Source: JAUICS01 sp964384335 (GTDB lineage Bacteria; Pseudomonadota; Alphaproteobacteria; Micavibrionales; Micavibrionaceae). From it: a DNA stretch of 64,000 nucleotides. Both the position numbers and the translations under genes were made by a program. The stretch is taken from NCBI GenBank assembly GCA_964384335.1, contig CAYLKN010000007.1, positions 13,203-77,202 of the forward strand, read 5' to 3'. The notes below the pieces were generated by a model. The model made no database searches, had not been told where the DNA came from, and was given only the letters and a program-made list of their open reading frames with translations. Below, one piece after another: positions 44,600 to 53,383 of this stretch (the stretch's first letter is position 1; each line of letters begins with the position of its first letter).

Positions 44600-45088
44600 T
44601 TAGCGCAAATCCTTTGCCATGGCATCCAAAAGACCATTGATCAGTCTGACCTCTCCTTGGTCAAAAAAAGCATGTCCCAAATTAATGTATTCATTAAGTA
44701 TAACAGCGGTATCAATTTCGTGAAAGGATAATAGCTCGTATCCACCGCATAACAGGATACTTTGCAGAAGTTTTTCGTTTTTTTGTTTTCCTTCTGTTTT
44801 CTTTTGAAAATGGGTGTTAATGACTTTCGCAAGAACATGTTTTTCAGATTCAGCACCCCTCACAATTTTTGAAAAAAATTGCCTGTCCGGCGGTCTTATC
44901 TGTTGCTGCTCTATAGTGTCCGCAATGTGGTAATCCAGAAAATCGCTGACCGCCTTTTTTGCATCATCTCCTGCGGCCAACATCTGATAAACCGCCTGGA
45001 CGGCACACAATCTGGCAGATGACCGTTCACCGCCCATTCCGCCTGCGCCGGACCGCTTTTTTTTAAAAGGCACAACCTTCTCACTCAT
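44600..45088 (-). CDS. nusB: Transcription antitermination factor NusB
   Basis: A 162-residue helical RNA-binding protein: SSARLCAVQAVYQMLAAG, FFSKIVRGAESEKHVLAKVI, LLQSILLCGGYELLSFHEIDTAVILNEYINLGHAFFDQGEVRLINGLLDAMAKDLR. With NusE (S10) it binds boxA of rRNA operons and prevents early termination. A Lys/Arg-rich N-terminal extension precedes the domain. nusB follows the riboflavin genes in many proteobacteria; here it comes directly after ribBA. Confidence 0.93.
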   Translation of the reverse strand: MSEKVVPFKKKRSGAGGMGGERSSARLCAVQAVYQMLAAGDDAKKAVSDFLDYHIADTIEQQQIRPPDRQFFSKIVRGAESEKHVLAKVINTHFQKKTEGKQKNEKLLQSILLCGGYELLSFHEIDTAVILNEYINLGHAFFDQGEVRLINGLLDAMAKDLR

Positions 45089-45192
45089 AATACATCTCTG
45101 ATTTACTGTTGTCTGTGTTGCATAATCTATACCAAAGAATGGGAAAGCATAGACAAACTTATTAACATAATCCTATGGATAGTGTTTTTTGT

Positions 45193-46317
45193 CTACACTG
45201 ACACATAATCCGTTATTTCAAGTCCATATCCATCCAGACCGATCACTGTTTTCGGGGAATTTGTCAGAAGTTTCATTTTCCGGATTCCCAGGTCTTTGAG
45301 TATTTGCGCCCCGACGCCATAGTCGCGCAAAGTTCCGGAATTTTCCATTTTGTCTTTATTGAGGATTCGTGACAGCCGGGTTGGATCCGGTTCCCTGATA
45401 ATAACAATCACACCCTCTTCCTGTTTCCCGATATAGTTCAGGGCGCGTTGCAAAATACCATTCCCTTTGTTCATCAGAACATCGTCGATAATATTCAGCG
45501 CATGCATGCGAACCGAGACCGACTTCGTTTCAAAATGATCCGGATTGCCCCTGACCAGGGCAATGTGCTCAGCATAATTGATTGTATTGGCATAAATACA
45601 AAACCTGAAAATATCACCGTAAGGACTTTCAAAGTCTTTTTCGGAAATTTTTTCAACAAGCTTTTCATTCCGCCTGCGCCAGGCAATAAGATCAGCAATC
45701 GATCCTATTTTCAGATCATGGCTATTTGCAAAAGCAACCAGATCGCGAAGTCTTGCCATTGACCCGTCTTCATTCATAATTTCGCATATGACACCTGCGC
45801 CGGAAAACCCTGCCATACGGGAAAGATCAACCGCCGCCTCGGTATGTCCTGCCCGAACAAGCACACCTCCTTCACGTGCGCGAAGCGGAAATACGTGACC
45901 GGGCGTTGCAATGTCACCCGGCCCGGACTGGGAATTGATCGCGGTCTGTATTGTTTTGGCCCGATCTGAAGCGGAAATACCTGTGGTCACACCCTCTTTT
46001 GCCTCAATCGAAACTGTAAACGCTGTCCGGTGATGCGTATTATTGCCGCGCCCCATAAGTTCAAGGCCGAGACGGTCAATCATTGTCTGCTCCATTGGCA
46101 GACATATAAGTCCCCGCCCGTATTTGGCCATGAAATTTATATTCTCCGGGGTTGCCATTTGTGCGGCAATAACCAGGTCTCCCTCATTCTCGCGATTCTC
46201 GTCATCGACAATGATAACCGGCTTTCCGTTCCTGACATCCCGCAGGATATCTTCAATGCCGGACATACAGGTTTCGCGCTCTTCGGCTGCTGGGAATTCC
46301 TTCATTGTGTTTTGCAT
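45193..46317 (-). CDS. ribB: DHBP synthase with degenerate GTP cyclohydrolase II domain (RibBA-like)
   Basis: A 374-residue two-domain protein. The N-terminal domain (about 18-220) is an intact 3,4-dihydroxy-2-butanone-4-phosphate synthase: IIVDDENRENEGDLVIAA, HHRTAFTVSIEAKEGVTTGISASDRA, TPGHVFPLRAREGGVLVRAGHTEAAVDL. It makes the four-carbon precursor of riboflavin. The C-terminal part resembles GTP cyclohydrolase II (LRDYGVGAQILKDLGIRKMKLLTNSPK) but the zinc-binding Cys cluster and GSRRCDCG-type motif are missing, replaced by DDVLMNKGNGILQRAL. The second activity is therefore probably lost. A 226-bp structured leader precedes it. Confidence 0.9.
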   Translation of the reverse strand: MQNTMKEFPAAEERETCMSGIEDILRDVRNGKPVIIVDDENRENEGDLVIAAQMATPENINFMAKYGRGLICLPMEQTMIDRLGLELMGRGNNTHHRTAFTVSIEAKEGVTTGISASDRAKTIQTAINSQSGPGDIATPGHVFPLRAREGGVLVRAGHTEAAVDLSRMAGFSGAGVICEIMNEDGSMARLRDLVAFANSHDLKIGSIADLIAWRRRNEKLVEKISEKDFESPYGDIFRFCIYANTINYAEHIALVRGNPDHFETKSVSVRMHALNIIDDVLMNKGNGILQRALNYIGKQEEGVIVIIREPDPTRLSRILNKDKMENSGTLRDYGVGAQILKDLGIRKMKLLTNSPKTVIGLDGYGLEITDYVSV

Positions 46318-46543
46318 CAGAGTCGGATTTCCTTCATTTTATTCAACAACGCCTTAAGAAACCATGAAGATACAAGGAAGGCAAGCGCATGGCGTTACTG
46401 TTTACCTTTCCGGCGTCGCAGACAAAGCAGATGAAAGAGGTCTTCAAACCTCAAATCACACTGGAAGTAAAGATAGCAGGTGTGTTGATAGCGTAACGTC
46501 TTCTCACCTGATGAAATCATCCACTTACTGGTTATGTACAAAC
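46318..46543 (-). promoter_or_regulatory. Structured leader region of ribBA
   Basis: The gap between ribE and ribBA holds several pairings usable by a minus-strand RNA: CAGGTG/CACCTG (46477-46482 with 46505-46510), CGTTAC/GTAACG (46393-46398 with 46493-46498) and AACGCC/GGCGTT (46348-46353 with 46391-46396). The last two share an arm and exclude each other. The conserved core of the FMN riboswitch is not present. A regulatory role is an inference. Confidence 0.35.
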
Positions 46544-47140
46544 TTATCCTCTGATACCTTCCTGATACCGAACAACATAACGCGCCAGCATATCGGCTTC
46601 AAAATGCAAAAGGTCGCCTTCCCTGTTAAACTGAAGAGTTGTGTTTTCCCATGTATGAGGAATGATGGTGACGCTAAATCCCTTCTCACTGACCTCATTC
46701 ACGGTCAATGATATACCGTCCAGTGCAACAGATCCCTTTTTTGCAATAAATTTTGAAAGATCATCGGAAACGGACAAATCGATACTGAAGGCATTGCCTG
46801 CCTGCTCCAGCCTGTCTATAGACGCCTTCCCGTCAATATGACCGAAAACAAAGTGCCCGCCGAGTTCGTCCGAAAGCTTAAGCGAAGGCTCAAGGTTCAG
46901 TCTGGTGCCGGTTTCCCATGATCCCAGATTGGTAAGAGAAAGCGTTTCCTGTGAGGCCTCAACGGTAAAGTGCCCCTTTGCTTTTTCTGTCATTGTCAGA
47001 CAACAACCGGAACAGGCAATCGAAGCACCCAGCGGAATGGTTTCAAGGTCCAGTCCCGTTTGTATTGTAAAGACGCTTCCGTCAGGGGAATGATCCGCCC
47101 TTGATACAGTCCCGATATCTCTTATTAATCCTGTAAACAT
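46544..47140 (-). CDS. ribE: Riboflavin synthase alpha chain
   Basis: A 198-residue protein of two lumazine-binding repeats: MFTGLIRDIGTVSRADHSPDG...GASIACSGCCLTMTEKAKGHFTVEASQETLSLTNLG, and HFVFGHIDGKASIDRLEQ...GSVALDGISLTVNEVSEKGFSVTIIPHTWENTTL. It dismutates two lumazine molecules to riboflavin. It lies 13 bp after nrdR. The usual ribD between nrdR and ribE is absent. Confidence 0.95.
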   Translation of the reverse strand: MFTGLIRDIGTVSRADHSPDGSVFTIQTGLDLETIPLGASIACSGCCLTMTEKAKGHFTVEASQETLSLTNLGSWETGTRLNLEPSLKLSDELGGHFVFGHIDGKASIDRLEQAGNAFSIDLSVSDDLSKFIAKKGSVALDGISLTVNEVSEKGFSVTIIPHTWENTTLQFNREGDLLHFEADMLARYVVRYQEGIRG

Positions 47141-47153
47141 GGCTTAAGAAAGG

Positions 47154-47636
47154 TTAATCGTTATTGGTGTTGCTGACGTGAATTTGCAGATCCTTAAGTT
47201 CTTTGAGAAAAGAATCAAAATCCTCCGGGCGCCTGAAATCCTTGTAAACAGAAGCGTAACGCACAAACCCGACCGTATCAAGCTGGGCCAGGGATTTCAT
47301 AACAAGCTCACCGATCGTCTTGCTTGCGATTTCATGTTCTCCGGTTGACTCAAGCTGCCTGACAATTGAATTTGCGGACTTTTCAATCATTTCAAGATCT
47401 ACGGGCCGTTTCTGAAGGGCTACCTGCATGGATTTTATTATCTTGTCCCGGTTGAAAGGCTGGGGCTTGCCATCCGCTTTTATGACTGTCATCTCGCGCA
47501 GCTGCACACGCTCAAATGTTGTAAAGCGCGCTCCGCAGGACGGACAGGCCCGCCGCCGGCGTATTGCCGAGTTATCCTCGGACGGCCGGGAATCCTTGAC
47601 CTGTGTTTCCTCATGACCGCAGAACGGACAGCGCAT
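47154..47636 (-). CDS. nrdR: Transcriptional repressor NrdR
   Basis: A 160-residue regulator of ribonucleotide reductase genes. The N-terminal zinc ribbon is MRCPFCGHEETQVKDSR...RRRRACPSCGARFTTFE (C3, C6, C31, C34); the following ATP-cone (VIKADGKPQPFNRDKIIKSMQVALQKRP) senses ATP/dATP. It binds NrdR boxes upstream of nrd genes, none of which I see here. Confidence 0.96.
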   Translation of the reverse strand: MRCPFCGHEETQVKDSRPSEDNSAIRRRRACPSCGARFTTFERVQLREMTVIKADGKPQPFNRDKIIKSMQVALQKRPVDLEMIEKSANSIVRQLESTGEHEIASKTIGELVMKSLAQLDTVGFVRYASVYKDFRRPEDFDSFLKELKDLQIHVSNTNND

Positions 47637-47716
47637 GGGATTCCTTACCTCTCATTTACCCGGTTAAAACAGACATATCTTGTACTGTAAATTACCCAGA
47701 CAAACAAGATTTAAAG

Positions 47717-47744
47717 GCCTGAAGCATTACCCGTCGTTTCAGGC
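47717..47744 (-). terminator. Hairpin overlapping the end of the FGase-like gene
   Basis: GCCTGAA and TTCAGGC pair across a 14-base loop, including the stop codon of the gene at 47739. On the minus strand CCTTTAAA follows, so the T-run is weak. Possibly an intrinsic terminator. Confidence 0.4.
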
Positions 47745-48620
47745 ACAGAATTTTTCTGAATTTTGTACCGGATTGTCATTATGAAACTTTTCAAATCCGC
47801 TTTCGATGGTTTTTGCAATCAATTGCGCCTGTTTCTCAACTTTTTCGGGGCTTATTTTGTAATCGCCCTGATGGGTAAGATCATTGCGGATTTCATATAC
47901 AGCAAGGCTGGCACCTGTATTGCGATAGCTGGTGCAGATTGAATTGGGCGACTCTGTGAAATCATAAGGGTCGTTAAACGCAATATCCTTTTCATCGATG
48001 CCCTGTTCAATCATCGACTCTCTGAGTGCATTTGCAAGATTATGATCGGAATGGCGTTCGAACAAAAAGCTGTAAAGCGGTCGTATTTTGCCGTATCCCG
48101 GCCTTCCGAACTGATCAAAATCAACGGACTTGTTATACGTATGAATTGGAATAATAACCGGACGCTGATGAATCTTTTGAAAATCACGGATTGTGTTATG
48201 CCAGACCTCCTGTATTGAACGATACCGGAATTCTTTCTCTTCATCCGAAATATGAATGTTGCCATAAATAACCTGTCCGTCCTGTTCGGTCGAGATGCTT
48301 GTCGGATGATCTTTAAGGCGAACGACATCAATAATCAGTCTTGAATAATTATTTACGATTGCAGGGGCATTTAATATCTCCGCAACTCTTTTTGTCAGTT
48401 CGTAAACCCCGATATCATATGCATAGTGTTTTTGATAAAGCGTATTCTCATCAAGCCCCAAACCATCAAGAAAATCAGGGATAAAGCAGCTTGCATGCTC
48501 TGCAGTCAAAAGAACGGGAAAGTTACCTTCCGCATTTAATATTGAACACACCGGCCGCTCATTAAGAACTTCACGAAATTTGTTCAGCTTCTGCTCAAAA
48601 GAAAGAATATTACCCTCCAT
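47739..48620 (-). CDS. N-formylglutamate amidohydrolase-like protein
   Basis: A 293-residue zinc hydrolase family member: FPVLLTAEHASCFIPDFLDGLGLDENTLYQKHYAYDIGVYELTKRVAEILNAPAIVNNYSRLIIDVVR in the first half, VIIPIHTYNKSVDFDQFGRP and YRNTGASLAVYEIRNDL later. The family cleaves N-formylglutamate in histidine breakdown, but no hut genes are present, so the true substrate may be another acyl-amino acid or peptide. It lies between glyA and nrdR, 107 bp after glyA. Confidence 0.82.
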   Translation of the reverse strand: MEGNILSFEQKLNKFREVLNERPVCSILNAEGNFPVLLTAEHASCFIPDFLDGLGLDENTLYQKHYAYDIGVYELTKRVAEILNAPAIVNNYSRLIIDVVRLKDHPTSISTEQDGQVIYGNIHISDEEKEFRYRSIQEVWHNTIRDFQKIHQRPVIIPIHTYNKSVDFDQFGRPGYGKIRPLYSFLFERHSDHNLANALRESMIEQGIDEKDIAFNDPYDFTESPNSICTSYRNTGASLAVYEIRNDLTHQGDYKISPEKVEKQAQLIAKTIESGFEKFHNDNPVQNSEKFCA

Positions 48621-48727
48621 GCTCTGTTTTTATTATATTTGCACTTAAACGCTAATAATAATCATACATAACGATATTCTTCAAGGATTTCCTGAAAAAA
48701 TACAGCTGTCATATACTGTTTAAGGCG

Positions 48728-50047
48728 TTAAAGGGCGTCTTTATACACAGGAAAGCGGGAGCAAAGATTTTTCGCCTTCCCGGCAATTTCCTGTTCGATC
48801 CGGCTGTTTCCGTCCTCTCCGTTTTCTGAGAGCCCGTCCAGGACTGCGGCCATCCATTCGCCGATCTGCCGGAATTCCTCTTCTTTGAAGCCGCGCGTCG
48901 TACTTGCCGGACTTCCAACCCGCAAGCCCGATGTAAACCACGGCTTTTCAGGATCATTGGGAACGGCATTCCGGTTACAGTTGAGGTGAGCCCTGTACAG
49001 TGACTTTTGCGCAGGAAGGCCGATAATACCCTTGTCCCTCAAATCAAGCAAAAAGACGTGAGTGTCTGTCCCGCCTGAAACCACTTTATAGCCTTTGTTT
49101 TCAAGCGTATCCGCCAATGTTTTCGCATTCTTGACAACTTGCCGTGCATACTCCTTGAAGTCGGGTTTGAGTGCCAGACCGAAGGCAACTGCCTTTGCCG
49201 CAATCACATGCATCAGCGGCCCGCCCTGATATCCTGGGAAAACGGCAGAGTTTATCTTTTTTGTCAAATCCTCGTCATTCCATAGAATAATCCCGCCACG
49301 CGGACCGCGAAGTGTTTTATGTGTGGTTGAAGTCACAACATGCGCATGATCACATGGGTTTTGTAAAACCTCCCCTGCTATAAGCCCCGCATAATGGGCA
49401 ACGTCAGCCAAAAGCCAGGAGCCTGTTTTATCGGCAATCTCCCGAAATCGCTTCCAGTCGATTTCGCGTGAATAGGCCGAAGCGCCGCAGACAATCATTT
49501 TGGGCTTGTGTTCGAGCGCTAGTTTTTCAACCATTTCATAGTCGATGAAACCGTCGTCGTCCCGAACGCCGTAAGGCACACTGTTAAACCACTTCCCTGA
49601 TATATTAACGGGCGAACCGTGCGTCAAATGCCCGCCATGATCCAGTGCCATTGATAAAATCTTGTCGTGGGGCTCTAGCAGGGCCAGATAAACCGCCTGG
49701 TTTGCCTGCGCGCCGGAATGCGGCTGGACATTGGCATAGTTACATTTAAAAAGCTTTGTCACCCTCTCTATAGCCAGGTTCTCAGCCTTGTCCGCGGCCT
49801 CACAGCCGCTGTAATAACGTTTCCCCGGAAGACCCTCGGCATATTTGTTTGTCAAAACGGAACCCTGGGCCTGCATTACCGCCCGTGAAGTTACGTTTTC
49901 AGAAGCAATAAGCTCAATATACTCTTCCTCACGCTTTTTCTCCATTTGTATGGCTTCGAAAATATCGGCATCAGTTTCTTCCAAAGATTCATTAAAATGC
50001 GTGTTCATGTTCGTATTTGAATTCAGATCATTAATTGTCGTATGCAC
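48728..50047 (-). CDS. glyA: Serine hydroxymethyltransferase
   Basis: A 439-residue PLP enzyme that interconverts serine and glycine with tetrahydrofolate. Seen: EYIELIASENVTSRAVMQAQGSVLTNKYAEGLPGKRYYSGCEAAD, the PLP-lysine segment VVTSTTHKTLRGPRGGIILW, and TSGLRVGSPASTTRGFKEEEF. Start is GTG at 50047, decided by an AAGGAG 7 bases ahead, which lies just after the rpiA stop; an ATG at 50008 is weaker. The rpiA gap is 18 bp, so the two are co-transcribed. Confidence 0.96.
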   Translation of the reverse strand: MHTTINDLNSNTNMNTHFNESLEETDADIFEAIQMEKKREEEYIELIASENVTSRAVMQAQGSVLTNKYAEGLPGKRYYSGCEAADKAENLAIERVTKLFKCNYANVQPHSGAQANQAVYLALLEPHDKILSMALDHGGHLTHGSPVNISGKWFNSVPYGVRDDDGFIDYEMVEKLALEHKPKMIVCGASAYSREIDWKRFREIADKTGSWLLADVAHYAGLIAGEVLQNPCDHAHVVTSTTHKTLRGPRGGIILWNDEDLTKKINSAVFPGYQGGPLMHVIAAKAVAFGLALKPDFKEYARQVVKNAKTLADTLENKGYKVVSGGTDTHVFLLDLRDKGIIGLPAQKSLYRAHLNCNRNAVPNDPEKPWFTSGLRVGSPASTTRGFKEEEFRQIGEWMAAVLDGLSENGEDGNSRIEQEIAGKAKNLCSRFPVYKDAL

Positions 50048-50065
50048 ACAATCACTCCTTACTTG

Positions 50066-50788
50066 TCAGTTTTGACTGGTTGTCAGAATATGGGGATTAT
50101 ATCCCATAAACAAACCGCTTTCCAACACGCCGGGTATACTTGAAATCATTGTTTCCATGTTTTCATCCAGCGCTGTAAAATGACAATCCACTATTACATT
50201 GCCTTTTTCTGTTATAATAGGACCGTCTTTGCCTTTGGCAATACGCAATGCAACATGTGTCGCACCGATGTCCATAAGACTTTCTTCGACAAGATGAAGT
50301 GCGCGGGGATCGACCTCAACCGGAACCGGAAATTTCTCACCCAGAGTTTTTACGTATTTACTTGGATCCGCAAGAATATAACGTACAGGGGAAGACAGCA
50401 TAACCAGTTTTTCCCGGTACATCGCGCCGCCGCGGCCTTTTATAAGATTACCTTCCGGATCAACCTCGTCCGTTCCGTCAAAACACCAGTCAGGCTGCAT
50501 TTGGGAAAGGCACGCGGTCGGCACGCCGTAATGAAGACATGTCATTTCGATTTCATAAGAAGTGGGGATGAGTGTGACAGATAGATTTTCGTTATTTATT
50601 CTTTTTGAGATTGCAATGACCGTCAGCCTTGATGTGGATCCCGAACCGGCCCCGATGATCTGTCCTTCTTCCGCCAGGGATGCGGCCTTCAGGGCTATCG
50701 CTCTTTTTTCTGACGACTGCCCGGCTGTGCTCTTGTCATCATCATCCCGCTTAAGACTTAATTTTCCATTCCAGTAGGGCATAGCCAA
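50066..50788 (-). CDS. rpiA: Ribose-5-phosphate isomerase A
   Basis: A 240-residue protein: the phosphate loop GAGSGSTSRLTVIAI, the catalytic WCFDGTDEVDPEGNLIKGRGGAMYREKLV and the C-terminal IPGVLESGLFMGYNPHILT. It interconverts ribose-5-phosphate and ribulose-5-phosphate, the latter also being the substrate of the DHBP synthase encoded nearby. The first 25 residues are a charged extension beyond the usual start. The gene is divergent from the L,D-transpeptidase gene. Confidence 0.93.
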   Translation of the reverse strand: MAMPYWNGKLSLKRDDDDKSTAGQSSEKRAIALKAASLAEEGQIIGAGSGSTSRLTVIAISKRINNENLSVTLIPTSYEIEMTCLHYGVPTACLSQMQPDWCFDGTDEVDPEGNLIKGRGGAMYREKLVMLSSPVRYILADPSKYVKTLGEKFPVPVEVDPRALHLVEESLMDIGATHVALRIAKGKDGPIITEKGNVIVDCHFTALDENMETMISSIPGVLESGLFMGYNPHILTTSQN

Positions 50789-50924
50789 ATCCTTGTTTCG
50801 GTAAGTTCAGAAAATACACTGCATTTTAGCAATTTTTCAATGATAGTTAATATCTTGGTCTGATAATTGAAATAGGCAATTAAGAATTTATTCTTTATTA
50901 ATTAACATATTATCTGTAAAGCTT

Positions 50925-52523
50925 ATGCTTATGAATTTATCTGTAAAATATATCAAGTGCTTTTTTTCAGTGCAAACTGTCTTTCTTACAAGCTTTATGC
51001 TGGTATTAACTCTTGTAAATTCAGGGTTTGTAAAAAATTACGCGTATGCGTCCTCAGAACAGGATCTTGTCCTCAAATCACTCACGGAGAATTACAATGT
51101 CAGGCTTGATCCCGAAACAACAAAGGCCGTGATTTCTTTTTTAAAAGAAAATCCAGAGCAGAGCTTATGGCTACAAGACAGGAAAGCCAAAAAAATTTCT
51201 GACAAATCGGTTACCGCCATAAACATATTACAGGACAGCTGGACCCACGGGTTAAACCCCAGACGGTATAACATCGAGCAAATCCGAAGCATTGCCTATA
51301 CTTACAATCCTGAAAAAGCAGAGTTATTCGAAACGCTTTTAACACTGTCATTTACAAAATTTTTGCAGGACCTTTCCGGATTTACCCTAGAAAATGCTGA
51401 TGCGCTTAAGATAAATCAAGAATACTGGCAAACCCCGTTGGATGCACAAAGCATACTGGGCATGCTGAATACAACCGATGACCTGCAAAAATTGATAAGC
51501 CGTATTCAGCCGGGCAGCGGACTTTACAAAGCAATGCGCATAAAACTTACCGACCTTGTCCAGAAACTGGAAGCCAACCGTTACAGCTATAGTCGCAACA
51601 CACTCGCGTACAACGGTGATAATTCCGTAACCGGTGCATATGGTAGAAATGTTGATAAATCCAGAGACAGCAGTGTAATCGAAGGGCAAATCAGACAGCT
51701 TATCGTCAATCTTGAGCGTGCGCGCTGGATCAAACGGGAAAGACCCGAAAGGTATATTGTTGTCAATACCGCTGCTTCGCGTCTTTGGGGCATAGACAAA
51801 GACGGGGTAAGCCTTGATATGCCGGTTGTGGTTGGGCAGCCGGACAGAAAAACCATAAGCTTTAACAGCACGATAACAGGCGTACGTATAAATCCGACCT
51901 GGACTGTACCGAAATCCGTCAAGAAGTATGACTTTCTTCCTGTGCTGCAATCCAATCCATCTGCGCTGACAACAAAAAATATTGAATTGTACGAGGCGGG
52001 AGCCATGCGGTCTCTCGACCCTGAAGCTGTTGACTGGAATGCGCTCAAGCCCGAAAACATGAATCGTTTCACGATGGTACAGCGGTCCGGGCAGGGAAAT
52101 CCGCTTGGCCGCATTCGATTCCTGATGCCTAACAAATACAATATTTTTATTCACGATACCAATAAACCCGATCTTTTTAATTATGCGTACAGAGCCTACA
52201 GCTCCGGCTGTATCAGAGCATCGCGAATCGATGATCTTGCCCATTTTGTTATGAAAGGGACGGACGGATGGAGTGAAGATCGTCTTCGGGAAATCATTGA
52301 AAGCGGAAGAACAAGAGATATTCCGGCAGGAGATACCCTGGACGTTTTTATAATGTATATGACCATCTGGTTTGATAATCAGGGCAGTCTGGTATTTGCC
52401 AAGGACGTGTACGATAAAGATAGTGCACTCTTCTCATACATGCACAAACAGGGAAGGACTCCTCATTTTATATCCGGGAAACTTGAGGAAGCCTCTCTCA
52501 ATTTACCTTTAACCTCGCGTTAA
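50925..52523 (+). CDS. L,D-transpeptidase (YcbB/LdtD type)
   Basis: A 532-residue exported protein. An N-terminal signal or anchor helix (about 15-40) precedes a peptidoglycan-binding-like helical region (NYNVRLDPETTKAVISFLKENPEQSLWL...LQDSWTHGLNPRRYNIEQI). The YkuD catalytic domain (about 280-450) has RYIVVNTAASRLWGID and the active-site pair H410 (FIHDTNKPDLF) and C429 (AYRAYSSGCIRASRID). It forms 3-3 cross-links between diaminopimelate residues in the periplasm. The gene that follows encodes a MepK-type endopeptidase, as in E. coli ycbB-ycbK. Confidence 0.9.
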   Translation: MLMNLSVKYIKCFFSVQTVFLTSFMLVLTLVNSGFVKNYAYASSEQDLVLKSLTENYNVRLDPETTKAVISFLKENPEQSLWLQDRKAKKISDKSVTAINILQDSWTHGLNPRRYNIEQIRSIAYTYNPEKAELFETLLTLSFTKFLQDLSGFTLENADALKINQEYWQTPLDAQSILGMLNTTDDLQKLISRIQPGSGLYKAMRIKLTDLVQKLEANRYSYSRNTLAYNGDNSVTGAYGRNVDKSRDSSVIEGQIRQLIVNLERARWIKRERPERYIVVNTAASRLWGIDKDGVSLDMPVVVGQPDRKTISFNSTITGVRINPTWTVPKSVKKYDFLPVLQSNPSALTTKNIELYEAGAMRSLDPEAVDWNALKPENMNRFTMVQRSGQGNPLGRIRFLMPNKYNIFIHDTNKPDLFNYAYRAYSSGCIRASRIDDLAHFVMKGTDGWSEDRLREIIESGRTRDIPAGDTLDVFIMYMTIWFDNQGSLVFAKDVYDKDSALFSYMHKQGRTPHFISGKLEEASLNLPLTSR

Positions 52524-52569
52524 TGATTGGAATATAAAAATAGTTACGTATATGGCACACCCGCAAATC

Positions 52570-52598
52570 TTGACATAAAGTGATTTTAGAAGGATACT
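52570..52598 (+). promoter_or_regulatory. Probable sigma-70 promoter of the MepK-like gene
   Basis: TTGACA at 52570 is a consensus -35 element; 17 bp later GATACT at 52593 serves as -10. This would give a leader of about 140 bases before the MepK-like start, so this gene can be expressed apart from the transpeptidase upstream. Confidence 0.55.
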
Positions 52599-52744
52599 TA
52601 TCCCCAACGATTGTTTTCAAAGTCTTTAGTCTCTTGCATGGTATCGAAACCTTCCATAAATTTAAGCCATACGAAAAATAAACTTAAAAAATCTTAAAGC
52701 CCGCAGTCAGGGGTTATACAAATTGGAGATTGAGAAGTCAGACC

Positions 52745-53344
52745 ATGAATAACGAAAAGCGTTGTGAAAAAACTGCCAAATATGGAATTTCCCGCCGCCA
52801 GTTACTGACGGGTATAGCCGGGTTTGCAGGTGCCGGAGTATTAAGTGTCAGCCCCTTGCGTGCAAAAGCGGCAAGTTTTTCTAAAGATATGCTGGTTAAG
52901 AACAAAAGACACATAAACATGCGTCACATTCATACCGGCGAAACGTATAGCGGTGTATACAGAGTCGGAGATAACTATATCCCTCAGGCGTTTGAAAAAA
53001 TCAGCCTCTTTTTAAGGGATTTTCGTACCGGGGATGTTTATCCTATGGATCCCAGAGTTGTCGATATTCTTTGGGAATTAAGTCAAAGATGTAAAAGCGA
53101 TTATCCGCTTGAAATTCTTTCGGGATACAGAAGTGAACGCACGAACGCCCGCCTGTCCAGATCAACAGACGGAGTTGCTTTAAATTCGCTGCATATGTCC
53201 GGACAGGCTCTTGATATACGCCTGCCTTATTTTTCAACGCGCCGTTTGCGGGATATTGCAGTCTCTCTTCAGGCCGGCGGTGTGGGATATTACCCTTCGA
53301 GTGATTTTGTTCATGTTGACACAGGCGAATTCCGGACCTGGTGA
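52745..53344 (+). CDS. MepK/YcbK-type murein endopeptidase (DUF882, M15)
   Basis: A 199-residue protein with a twin-arginine signal (ISRRQLLTGIAGFAGAGVLSVSPLRAKA). The catalytic domain is that of DUF882: LEILSGYRSERTNARL, zinc ligands in SLHMSGQALDIRLPYF, and GGVGYYPSSDFVHVDTGEFRTW. E. coli MepK cuts 3-3 (LdtD-made) cross-links to allow wall growth. I chose the ATG at 52745 with GAGAAG upstream; a TTG at 52730 would add five residues. The neighbouring L,D-transpeptidase supports the role. Confidence 0.9.
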   Translation: MNNEKRCEKTAKYGISRRQLLTGIAGFAGAGVLSVSPLRAKAASFSKDMLVKNKRHINMRHIHTGETYSGVYRVGDNYIPQAFEKISLFLRDFRTGDVYPMDPRVVDILWELSQRCKSDYPLEILSGYRSERTNARLSRSTDGVALNSLHMSGQALDIRLPYFSTRRLRDIAVSLQAGGVGYYPSSDFVHVDTGEFRTW

Positions 53345-53383
53345 TATTGTCGCTGTTTGTGTCCGATTTAGAATCACTGCCTG

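Noticed and set aside
46318..46543. FMN riboswitch upstream of ribBA
   Set aside because: The position fits, but the conserved core blocks of the element are absent on the minus strand.
51387..52244. 285-codon minus-strand reading frame inside the L,D-transpeptidase gene
   Set aside because: Antisense to the conserved catalytic domain; no family features.
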